Shown here: positions 52,718-62,400 of the stretch, in pieces
Layout of the letters: every line of letters begins with the position of its first letter
How positions within the stretch are numbered: the first letter of the stretch is position 1
From: Lutibacter sp. B1
Lineage (GTDB): Bacteria > Bacteroidota > Bacteroidia > Flavobacteriales > Flavobacteriaceae
Assembly: GCF_012524075.1 (NCBI RefSeq)
Contig: NZ_JAAZUI010000005.1
Location: 62,001 to 126,000 of the forward strand
Reading direction: 5' to 3'
Length of the DNA stretch: 64,000 nucleotides
Program-made: the position numbers and the translations under genes
Notes under the pieces: generated by a model
What the model was told of the DNA's origin: nothing
Seen by the model: only the letters and a program-made list of their open reading frames with translations
The model's database searches: none

Positions 52718-55306
52718 ATGACTACACAACCTAAACTTACACGATTTAACGAAAATGTTTTATCGAAATACCAAATATACAATAGCATTTTTATGACACT
52801 TCCGTTTGATGCTATTAGTAGAACAGGAGTATTATTGCCTTTATTTCATGAAGTATGTAAAAATGGTTTTTCTAATAAAAAAAATCCAACAGAAATTGTT
52901 GAAGATTTTTTTGAAACCTATCAACAAAATCCTTTAGAAAAAGATAAAATAAATTTACTCTTTCGTTTTATTCAATATATAGAACGTCAAGTTGTGTTGT
53001 TTGATGCAATAGAAGATGCCGCATTTCCAATTGTAAATAATATGGATGGTGTAGGTACTTTACGTAACAGTAAAGAAACTGCAACACAAGAAAATAAAAA
53101 AGAAGCTCTAAAGAAACATTTAGAAAACTTTAAAGTGCGTATTGTATTAACTGCACACCCAACTCAATTTTATCCTGGTACAGTTTTAGGAATTATAACC
53201 GATTTGGCTGAAGCAATAGAGAAAAACGATTTACTTTTAATAAACAAGCTTTTAGCTCAATTAGGAAAAACTCCATTTTTTAAGCACGAAAAACCTTCAC
53301 CTTTTGATGAAGCTGTTAGCTTAATTTGGTATTTGGAAAACGTATTTTACTATTCGGTTTCAAGCGTATACAATTATATCCAAAGTAATATTTTTGAAGG
53401 CGAACCTATTAATAACGAAATTATTAATCTTGGTTTTTGGCCTGGTGGAGACAGAGATGGAAACCCTTTTGTAACAACTGAAATTACTTTAAATGTTGCC
53501 AAACGCTTAAAGTCAACTATTTTAAAAAATTATTACCGAGATATCAGAATCTTAAAAAAACGCTTAACATTTAACGGAGTTGAACAACCAATTACCGAAT
53601 TAGAGAAATTACTATTTGACAATAGCGTTAATCCGGAATTAAATACTATGATTCCTTTAAATGAATTCATAGAAAAGTTACAAGGAATAAAAGATACTCT
53701 AATTTTAAAACACCAATCACTTTATTTAGAAGAAATTAACGACTTTATAAATAAAGTACATTTATTTGGCTATCATTTTGCTACATTAGATATTAGACAA
53801 GACAGTAGAGTTCATCATAACGTTTTTGCCGAAATTGTAAATACTCTTTTAGAAGAAGGAAACACAGAGTTTCCAAAAAATTACTTGGAACTTCCTGAAG
53901 ATGATCAACTTAAAATTCTTTCAAATGTAAGTGACAATATTGATGTTTCTATTTTTAAAGATGAAATGGTTTCTAAAACTTTAGGATCAATTCAAGCAAT
54001 AAAAACCATTCAGCAAAATAATGGCGAACGTGGAGCAAACAGGTATATTATAAGTAATAACCAAACGGCAATTAATGTTATGGAAACTTTTGCCATGTTT
54101 AATTTGTGCGGTTTTAACCATAATATTACTGCCGATATTATCCCTCTTTTTGAAACTGTAGATGATTTAACCAATGCCGAAAGTGTAATGGCTAAATTAT
54201 ATTCAAACGAAGCTTACATGAATCATCTTGCACAAAGAGGTTATAAACAAACTATAATGCTTGGTTTTTCTGACGGAACTAAAGATGGAGGCTATTTAAT
54301 GGCGAATTGGTCTATTTTTAGAGCCAAAGAAAATTTGACTAAAATTTCAAGAGACTATGGTATTAAAGTTATCTTTTTTGATGGACGTGGCGGACCACCG
54401 GCTCGTGGTGGTGGAAAAACACATCAGTTTTATGCATCATTAGGACCAACAATTGAAGATGATGAAATACAACTAACAGTACAAGGTCAAACCATAAGTT
54501 CAAATTTCGGAACCTTAGATTCATCTCAATACAATATTGAACAGTTATTAAGTGCCGGTATTTCAAATGAATTGTTTAGCAATGCCAATCATATTATGAC
54601 GAAAAACGACTCAGACATAATGAATGATTTAGCAGTGACAAGCTACAAAGCGTATGTTGATTTTAAAAATCACCCTAAATTTATGCCTTATTTAGAGCGA
54701 ATGAGTACTTTAAAATATTACGCAAAAACAAATATTGGAAGCCGACCTTCAAAACGTTCAAAAGCTGACAGTTTAAACTTCTCCGATTTACGTGCCATTC
54801 CTTTTGTTGGTTCGTGGAGCCAGTTAAAACAAAATGTTCCCGGTTTTTTTGGTGTTGGTACCGCTTTAAAAAAATATGAAGATAAAGGCGAGTTTGATAA
54901 ACTTAAACAATTTTACAAAAGCTCAGATTTCTTTAAAACATTAATTGGTAACAGTATGATGTCACTTTCAAAATCATTTTTTGAATTAACGCAATACATG
55001 GAAAAGGATGAAGAATTTGGAGATTTTTGGAAAATTATTTATGAAGAATACCTTACAACCAAACGCCTTATTTTAAAACTTACTGACTATACAGAATTAA
55101 TGCAAAGCAATAAAGTAGGTAAAGCCTCTATCAACATAAGAGAAAATATTGTATTGCCTTTGCTTACAATACAGCAATATGCTCTAATTAAAATTCAAGA
55201 ATTACAAAAACAAGAAAATCCGGATGCAGATTTACTGAGTATTTACGAAAAAATGGTCACAAGGTCGCTGTTTGGAAATATCAATGCCAGTAGAAATTCT
55301 GCATAA
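52718..55306 (+). CDS. ppc: Phosphoenolpyruvate carboxylase
   Basis: Carboxylates PEP to oxaloacetate to refill the TCA cycle. 862 residues. Catalytic His is H147 in VLTAHPTQFYPG; the GGDRDGNP motif, the SDGTKDGG segment and the glycine loop GRGGPPARGGG (about 555) are present. Compared with E. coli, the glutamate after HPT is Gln here and the C-terminal tail reads NASRNSA rather than ending RNTG. I believe these are lineage features. Followed 3 bases later by a DinB gene. Confidence 0.9.
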   Translation: MTTQPKLTRFNENVLSKYQIYNSIFMTLPFDAISRTGVLLPLFHEVCKNGFSNKKNPTEIVEDFFETYQQNPLEKDKINLLFRFIQYIERQVVLFDAIEDAAFPIVNNMDGVGTLRNSKETATQENKKEALKKHLENFKVRIVLTAHPTQFYPGTVLGIITDLAEAIEKNDLLLINKLLAQLGKTPFFKHEKPSPFDEAVSLIWYLENVFYYSVSSVYNYIQSNIFEGEPINNEIINLGFWPGGDRDGNPFVTTEITLNVAKRLKSTILKNYYRDIRILKKRLTFNGVEQPITELEKLLFDNSVNPELNTMIPLNEFIEKLQGIKDTLILKHQSLYLEEINDFINKVHLFGYHFATLDIRQDSRVHHNVFAEIVNTLLEEGNTEFPKNYLELPEDDQLKILSNVSDNIDVSIFKDEMVSKTLGSIQAIKTIQQNNGERGANRYIISNNQTAINVMETFAMFNLCGFNHNITADIIPLFETVDDLTNAESVMAKLYSNEAYMNHLAQRGYKQTIMLGFSDGTKDGGYLMANWSIFRAKENLTKISRDYGIKVIFFDGRGGPPARGGGKTHQFYASLGPTIEDDEIQLTVQGQTISSNFGTLDSSQYNIEQLLSAGISNELFSNANHIMTKNDSDIMNDLAVTSYKAYVDFKNHPKFMPYLERMSTLKYYAKTNIGSRPSKRSKADSLNFSDLRAIPFVGSWSQLKQNVPGFFGVGTALKKYEDKGEFDKLKQFYKSSDFFKTLIGNSMMSLSKSFFELTQYMEKDEEFGDFWKIIYEEYLTTKRLILKLTDYTELMQSNKVGKASINIRENIVLPLLTIQQYALIKIQELQKQENPDADLLSIYEKMVTRSLFGNINASRNSA

Positions 55307-55308
55307 TT

Positions 55309-55824
55309 ATGAATTCACTTTTTTTGCCCGAAAATGAATATGCGCCTTATTATAAACAATATATAGGTACTTTAAAGAATGTTGATTTATTAGATGCTTT
55401 AGAAACTTCATTGAATGAAATTTTAAAAACAACAACAAATTTATCTGATGAAAAATTAACATACAGATATGCTGAAGATAAATGGACTATTAAACAACTC
55501 ATTCAGCATTTAATTGATACTGAACGAATTTTAAGCTATAGAGCTCTAAGATTTTCAAGAAATGATGCTACAGAAATTCATGGTTTTGATGAAAACTGGT
55601 ATGTAAACAACTCTAATGGTAATGATAGAGATTTTAAAGACTTACTAGAAGAATTAACCTTTGTTCGAAAATCAAGCATTTCATTATTTAAAAGTTTTAC
55701 TGATGAAATGTTAGCCCTTTCTGGTACTGCAAATGGAAGTGATGTAACTGTTAGAGCATTGGGTTTTATAATTGCAGGACATCAAACCCATCACCTAAAC
55801 ATTATAAAAGAAAGATATCTTTAA
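55309..55824 (+). CDS. DinB-family protein
   Basis: 171 residues of the four-helix DinB/YfiT fold. The metal-binding histidine pattern is QHLIDTERIL (about H63) with HQTHHLNIIKERYL near the end. Members include metal-dependent thiol transferases; no thiol pathway gene is next to it. Two bases after the ppc stop, so co-transcribed. Confidence 0.8.
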   Translation: MNSLFLPENEYAPYYKQYIGTLKNVDLLDALETSLNEILKTTTNLSDEKLTYRYAEDKWTIKQLIQHLIDTERILSYRALRFSRNDATEIHGFDENWYVNNSNGNDRDFKDLLEELTFVRKSSISLFKSFTDEMLALSGTANGSDVTVRALGFIIAGHQTHHLNIIKERYL

Positions 55825-55906
55825 TATTTTTATGAAAGTACAATACTCTTTTATTTTAAATTAAAATACTCAATATTATAAGTTTAACTTTCCAAAATTT
55901 AAATAT

Positions 55907-55914
55907 TATATTTG
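55907..55914 (+). promoter_or_regulatory. Acylase-lacI promoter -7 box
   Basis: Exact TAnnTTTG box TATATTTG, 27 bases before the ATG at 55942. An AT-only near-palindrome ATTTTAAATTAAAAT lies upstream and might be an operator. Confidence 0.5.
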
Positions 55915-55941
55915 ATATGTTGTTAAAAGAAATCATTTATA

Positions 55942-58332
55942 ATGAAAATCCTAAAGAAAGTTTTTCTAATTATTGCTATATTATTAATTCTTCTATGTAT
56001 AGGAGGTTGGATATATTACAATAGTTTAAAACCAATATATTCAGGAAATATAAAGTTAAAAAACTTAGAAAAAGAAACTACAATATATTTTGATGATTAT
56101 GGAATACCACATATATACGCTCAAAATAAAACCGATGCATTAACAGCTCTTGGTTATGTTCACGCACAAGACAGATTGTGGCAAATGGAATTAATTAGGA
56201 GGATTGCTCCCGGAAAGTTGTCGGAAATCTTTGGCGAAAAAATGCTTCAAACCGATCAATTCTTTGTGAGCTTAGGTATTGAAGAAGCTTCTAAAAAAAC
56301 CATTGAAAATCTGAATAAAAATAGTGATTCGTACAAACTGGCAAATGCCTATTTGGAAGGAGTAAACCAATTTATTAAAAACGGAACTACACCAATAGAA
56401 TTTACATTAGTTGGTGTTAAAAAGGAGCCTTTTCAACTTAATGATATTTACAATATACTGGGATACATGTCTTTCAGCTTTGCACAAGCACATAAAACCG
56501 ACCCTTTATTAAGTATTTTAAAAGAAAAATTAGGTGAAGATTACTTAAAGGAATTAAATATTGATATAGACCCTAATACTACATTGATAAAAAACTCAAA
56601 ACATAATGTTGAAACTTTTGAAAATATGGTTTCAAGCATTGACCAAATAATGGACAAAATGCCTGTTTCACCTTTTATTGGGAGTAACAGTTGGGTTGTT
56701 TCTTCAAAAAAAACAAGTACCGGAAAAGTGTTTTTTGCCAACGATCCTCACATCTCATATTCTCAACCATCCGTATGGTATGAAGCACATATAAACACAC
56801 CAAACTACGAAATTTATGGTTATTATTTGGCAGGTGTGCCATTTCCACTTTTAGGACATAACAGAAATTACGCTTACGGTTTAACTATGTTCGAAAATGA
56901 TGATATCGACTTTTATAAAGAAACAAATCATCCAACAGACAGCTTGAAATATAAAACACCTAAAGGCTATGAAAATTATAAAACTACAATCAAAACTATA
57001 AAAGTTAAAGATCAAAAAGATGTTAAAATAACCGTTAAAAAAACACGACACGGACCAATTATGAATAATGCAATTGAAAACATAACACAAAGTGAACCCA
57101 TTTCAATGTCGTGGATTTTTACAACGTTCAATGTAGATGTGTTAAAAGCGCTTTACACTATTTCAAATGCAACTAAAATGGAAGATGTTAAAAAAGGAGC
57201 ATCTATGATTTATGCGCCCGGTTTAAATATAATGTATGGTGATGTTAAAGGAAATATTGCTTGGTGGGCAACAGGTAAATTGTACAAAAGCAAACCTCAT
57301 GTAAACAGAAAATTCATATTAGATGGCAGTACTGGTGAAGATGATCCTATTGAATATTTAGATTTTAGCGAAAACCCAATGGCTGAAAATCCGAAATGGA
57401 ACTACGTATATTCAGCAAATAACCAACCTGACTCTATTGCCAGTATTTTATATCCGGGTTATTATTTACCCGAAGACAGAGCAAAACGTATTGTGCAATT
57501 ATTAGAACCTAAAAACGATTGGAATAAAAACGATTTTAAAAAAATGATTACAGATAATGTTTCTGTAAATTCTTCTGAAATTATAAAAATATTAACCTCA
57601 TCAATTCAAACAGAATCATTAACTGAAAATCAGCAAAAATCCCTACAAATACTACAAAATTGGGACGGATCTAATACTACCAAAAATATTGCTTCTACCA
57701 TATACAGTAAATGGATTTATTTATATTTAGAAAATACTTTTGAAGATGAATTAGGAAAAACACTCTTCAATCAACTTTTAAAAACACATATAATAAAACG
57801 AGTTATTTCTAATCAAATTAAAAAGGAAGAATCCATTTGGTGGGATAATGTTGAAACTGTTGACAAAACGGAAAGCAGATCTCAAATTTTGTTAAATTCT
57901 TTTATTGAAACCATAAATTCGTTAGAAAATCAACTTGGTGAAGATATATTAAACTGGAATTGGGGAAAAATTCATACCTTAGAGCACCCGCACCCGTTAG
58001 GCACAATTGCGTCTTTAAGAAGTATTTTTAATGTGGGACCATTTGAAGCTTCGGGAACAATTGGAGTAATCGATAATAAAAGTTATGAGTTTACTGATTC
58101 GGGAATATACAACGTATTTTCAGGTCCATCAACAAGAAGAATTATTGATTTCTCAGATATTGAAAATAGCATTAGTATTTTACCAACAGGGCAATCGGGA
58201 AATCCTTTTAGTAAATTCTATAAAGACCAAGCAGAAATGTATAACAAGGGTGAGTTCAGAAAAATGAAATTAAACAAACAAGAAATAATTAGTACTTCAA
58301 CCAAATTAACTCTTTTACCAACAAATGAATAA
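55942..58332 (+). CDS. Penicillin-acylase-family Ntn hydrolase
   Basis: 796 residues. An N-terminal membrane segment (about 4-26) acts as signal or anchor, so the enzyme is periplasmic or surface. The new N-terminal nucleophile of the beta chain would be S248 in IGSNSWVV after self-cleavage. Other family motifs: AQDRLWQMELIRRIAPGKL (about 75-93) and YAYGLTMFENDDIDFY (about 311-326). The family cleaves amides, including penicillins and N-acyl homoserine lactones; substrate is unknown here. Its stop overlaps the following lacI gene by 8 bases. Confidence 0.88.
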   Translation: MKILKKVFLIIAILLILLCIGGWIYYNSLKPIYSGNIKLKNLEKETTIYFDDYGIPHIYAQNKTDALTALGYVHAQDRLWQMELIRRIAPGKLSEIFGEKMLQTDQFFVSLGIEEASKKTIENLNKNSDSYKLANAYLEGVNQFIKNGTTPIEFTLVGVKKEPFQLNDIYNILGYMSFSFAQAHKTDPLLSILKEKLGEDYLKELNIDIDPNTTLIKNSKHNVETFENMVSSIDQIMDKMPVSPFIGSNSWVVSSKKTSTGKVFFANDPHISYSQPSVWYEAHINTPNYEIYGYYLAGVPFPLLGHNRNYAYGLTMFENDDIDFYKETNHPTDSLKYKTPKGYENYKTTIKTIKVKDQKDVKITVKKTRHGPIMNNAIENITQSEPISMSWIFTTFNVDVLKALYTISNATKMEDVKKGASMIYAPGLNIMYGDVKGNIAWWATGKLYKSKPHVNRKFILDGSTGEDDPIEYLDFSENPMAENPKWNYVYSANNQPDSIASILYPGYYLPEDRAKRIVQLLEPKNDWNKNDFKKMITDNVSVNSSEIIKILTSSIQTESLTENQQKSLQILQNWDGSNTTKNIASTIYSKWIYLYLENTFEDELGKTLFNQLLKTHIIKRVISNQIKKEESIWWDNVETVDKTESRSQILLNSFIETINSLENQLGEDILNWNWGKIHTLEHPHPLGTIASLRSIFNVGPFEASGTIGVIDNKSYEFTDSGIYNVFSGPSTRRIIDFSDIENSISILPTGQSGNPFSKFYKDQAEMYNKGEFRKMKLNKQEIISTSTKLTLLPTNE

Positions 58333-59359
58333 AAGAATTACCATAAAACAAATTGCAAAAGCGCTGCATGTTTCAATCTCAACTGTTTCAAAAGCCTTAA
58401 ATGACAGTTATGAGATTAGTGAAGAAACAAAGCAAAAAATTCAGCAATACGCTAAAGAACACAACTATAAACCTAATACTCTAGCATTAAGTTTACAGAA
58501 TAAAAAAACCAAAACCATTGGTATTATAATACCAAACATCTTAAATCATTTCTTTGCTAAAATATTAAGAGGAATTGAAACGGTATGTGCAGAAAAAGGT
58601 TACAATATTATCACTTGCATTACCAATGAATCGTATCAAAAGGAAGTAAATACAATGAATATGCTATCTAATGGAACTATTGATGGTTTTATAGCTTGTC
58701 TTTCAGAAGAAACCTTAAAGCTCCAAAAAGTAGATCATTTCAATGATATTTTAAATGAAGGAACTCCTATTGTTCTGTACGACCGTGCTCATAAAGATAT
58801 TAAATGCGATAAAGTTGTTACAGACAATATAAAAAGTGCATACAAAGCTACCCGATTTTTAATGAAATCAGAATGCAAAAATATAGCGTTTATTTCTACC
58901 ATTGAAAGTTTAAATGTAGGTAAGTTTAGAGCACAAGGTTATATAAAGGCTCTAACTAAATACGGTGTAGTTCCTGATGAAAATTTAATAATTCGCCTTG
59001 AAAATAATAAAACTTTAAAAGAACGTATTAATAAAATGCTTGATTACAAATCTGTTGATGGTATTTTTACTGTTGATGAAATGTCCGATGCTATTGTAAC
59101 TCAGGTTTTAAATGAACGAAAAATTAGAATTCCTGAAGATATTTCAATAATTGGATTTACAAATGGTATTTTGTCAAAACATGGCTCTCCTCCTTTAACT
59201 GCAGTAAATCAATTTGGCGAAGAAATTGGCGAAACAGCTGCAAAAAGATTGATAGAAAAACTAGAAAATAAAGTTGATTTTAACGATATTAAAACTGAAA
59301 TTATTAGAACAGAATTAATTGAACGAGGTTCTACCAAAAAAATGTTTATTAAGTTTTAA
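58325..59359 (+). CDS. LacI-family transcriptional regulator
   Basis: 344 residues. N-terminal helix-turn-helix (about 3-50) with TIKQIAKALHVSISTVSKAL, followed by a hinge and a periplasmic-binding-like effector domain. The family normally senses small sugars; here its only operon partner is an acylase, whose reading frame it overlaps by 8 bases. Local autoregulation is likely but I see no GC-centred LacI operator. Confidence 0.9.
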   Translation: MNKRITIKQIAKALHVSISTVSKALNDSYEISEETKQKIQQYAKEHNYKPNTLALSLQNKKTKTIGIIIPNILNHFFAKILRGIETVCAEKGYNIITCITNESYQKEVNTMNMLSNGTIDGFIACLSEETLKLQKVDHFNDILNEGTPIVLYDRAHKDIKCDKVVTDNIKSAYKATRFLMKSECKNIAFISTIESLNVGKFRAQGYIKALTKYGVVPDENLIIRLENNKTLKERINKMLDYKSVDGIFTVDEMSDAIVTQVLNERKIRIPEDISIIGFTNGILSKHGSPPLTAVNQFGEEIGETAAKRLIEKLENKVDFNDIKTEIIRTELIERGSTKKMFIKF

Positions 59360-59387
59360 TACTTTTTTTGATAAAAATTTAAAAAAA

Positions 59388-59424
59388 GAACGCCTCCAAA
59401 ATATTTTGGAGGCGTTCTTTTTTT
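59388..59424. terminator. Bidirectional terminator after lacI
   Basis: Perfect 15-bp stem GAACGCCTCCAAAAT/ATTTTGGAGGCGTTC followed by eight T residues; convergent with the nuclease gene, which also has an A run on the other side. Confidence 0.88.
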
Positions 59425-59436
59425 AACATACTTTAA

Positions 59437-62400
59437 TTAACGTTTAACAAGTATTTTTACATTTTTAACTTCTCCTTTAACAATGGTTTTTAAATAATAA
59501 AAACCGCTTCTTAAATGCCCTAAGTTAAGTCTCACTCTTGATTTACCTTTAAGTGCTTCTTTACTTACTTGTTCAACCAATTTACCATAAAAATTATATA
59601 TATATAAATCTACAGTAGTATCTACATTACTATTAAAACTAATTTCTACATAATTAACAAATGGGTTTGGATGTACATTTAAATTAGTAATAAATGTATA
59701 CTCTTCCTCACTGTCACAAGCTCCTAAAGTATCTCCATGTTCTAAATGCCACTTAACAGCAAATTCAGAAACACAAAGACTTCTTCCTTTATGACAAATT
59801 TCAACTTTTGGATGTCTTGGATTATTTCCACAAGTAACATCAATAACATCTACTGTTGTTTGAGTAGTAACTGTACAACCTTTGGCATCTGTAACAGTAA
59901 CTGTATAATCTGTAGTTTCTGTAGGACAAACTTCAATAACATCTGTTATTTCTCCTGTACTCCACTCATACGTATATGGTGCAACTCCTCCTGTTACCCC
60001 TGTTACTGAAAGCGTTGTACAAGAAGCATCTTCATAACCATAATAAACAGTAGTATCTCCTTCAAATGTCATTTCTAAAGGCTCTGCTTCAAACACTGTA
60101 AACTCTTGTGATACAGAGTTATCTAAAGCATCGGTAATAGTTACGCTATACGTACCACCACTTAATCCTGAAATTGTATTTGTTGAAGTTTCAATACCAT
60201 CACTCCAAGTATATGTATAAGGTGATATACCTCCTGAAACTATAACGGTAGCTTCACCATCCATAGTCCCATTACAAGTTACATCAGTTACATTTAACGC
60301 ATCAATTGTTAAAAGTTTTAATTGTAACCTAGCTGAAACCGGGAAATGGTCAGAAGTTGTACGTGTATAATCACTACTGTAAAATTCATAATGAACTCTT
60401 GCAGATTCTTCAATATAATTAGGTGACAATTCATTAGAAACCATAATATGATCGATCATATTTTCATAAGAAACATACGATCTATAATCCTCTTCACTTA
60501 AAATACTAGTTAAAAAATCGTAATGTTCAACATCATCAACATAAGCTTTAAAACTAGAATCTGTTGTAGTAGTTATATTAGCAACAGTTTCATCAATATC
60601 ATCATTATAATCTCCTAACATAATAATATTAGCCTCAGGATAATACACGTCTAAAGAATCTTTTAACACCTCTACATCGTATTTACGCATGTCATATTTT
60701 AATTGATTATCTCCAGTATTTGCTCTTGCATGAAGATCAATAATATTAACTTGTTGTGTATTACCATCAATTGTAACATTTGCAGTTAACATAAATGGTA
60801 ATCTACCGCTTGCAAAAAAACGAGTGGCATCTCCATCAGGATAATCCTGTAAAGCTGAATCATCTCCACCATTATAATATGGATGAATAGACTCTAATAA
60901 TACTTTTGTTTCAACATCAGAAAAAACAGCAGATTTATAAATAAATCCTACTTTTTGTTTAGTTCCCTCAGTATCGTTAGGATACGATGTAGCTTCAGAT
61001 AATACATAGCTGTATCCATCCATTTCGTCAACCATTTCAGCAAATAAAGCATCGTCAGAAATTTCTTCAACGGCATAAATATCAGCATCTAAATTTTGAA
61101 GCACATTTTTAACACTTTCTTTTTGTATAGCATCTGAATCAGGATTTCCTGCGGCAGGAGAATTCGCTTCATCGCCAAACCACTCCATATTCCATGTAAC
61201 AACATCAAAAGTTTTATCTTTAGAAATAGCCAAATCATCACCTGTTTGTTCATAAGGCTCTGCACAAGGTAAGTCTGTTTTCATTCTTGGTAATAGTTGA
61301 AATATTTCATAATATCTACCAACAACACCTATTATTTCTTCACAGTTTTCAGGTTGTGCCAACCCAACAATTTCTGAAGCATCATTATCTATTCGTAACT
61401 CTCCACTTCCACTTGCATCAGTTAACATATAATTAGAATTACCAAATAACATATCGCCCGGTTTTGGAAAACTTGGATTTTCAATACGAACCAACTCCGC
61501 CGGATGGCTTACCATTTCACTTAAAGTGATGGTTAAAGGTTCTATTACTAAAGTAGATTCAGTATCCACTTCAACTGAAGTTACAGGGCTTATTTGCAGT
61601 TGATCGTTATAAGAACTTCTAACTCCTGTTATGGTTACAACATCACCTATATTAAATAATCCTTCTCCATGAACAGAAGCATCAAAAACTGCAATTGCTC
61701 CTGTTTCATCTTGAATATAAGCTGAACCTGCAAACTGATCTGAAACCGTTAACACTCCTGTTACTTTTACTTCTGTACCATCAGCAGTATTTCGGGCTTC
61801 TAAGATTGAAATAAGTTCAACAGGAGGTTCCTCTACTCCGCCTAAACCGTAAGTTCCTATTGGAAATGGTACAACAGCTGTTTCGTTTAACGATTCATTA
61901 TCTAAAGCATTTATTCCGCTAAAACTCCAATCATCAATTATAAATGTAGTGCCGTCAGGTCCTGTGTTATCTTTTCTATAGGCCCAACCATCCATATAAT
62001 CCCAAGGTTGACCGGTACCATCGGTATTAATATCACCAAAAACATCAATCACTTCATCCTGATAAAATAATTCAATTGCATCATCCCCATTAATAGATGC
62101 GGCAGAAGAAGTAAATGTTGGTTCAAATCCAAAGAAAGAATTAAACCCTGTCGATTCAGAAGCTACATAAATAAAAGTTCCCGCTGTTGCAGAACCTGAA
62201 AAAGTGAATTCTTTTCCATCAGTTCCGCCACCGTTATTTGCTGAACCAAATCCATACACACTTAAGTCGGCTATATCTTGTTTGGCATAAAACTCAATAG
62301 CTTTTGGAACACCTCCTGATAAAGGTCCGTCTACAACACCCGTAATAATTAAATCAGGTCCATAAGAAGCTATAGGGAAAGGAGTTACCGCTTCCGAATT

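Noticed and set aside
55942-58332. Beta-lactam resistance gene
   Set aside because: The family name comes from penicillin acylase, but members act on many amides; there is no resistance context.
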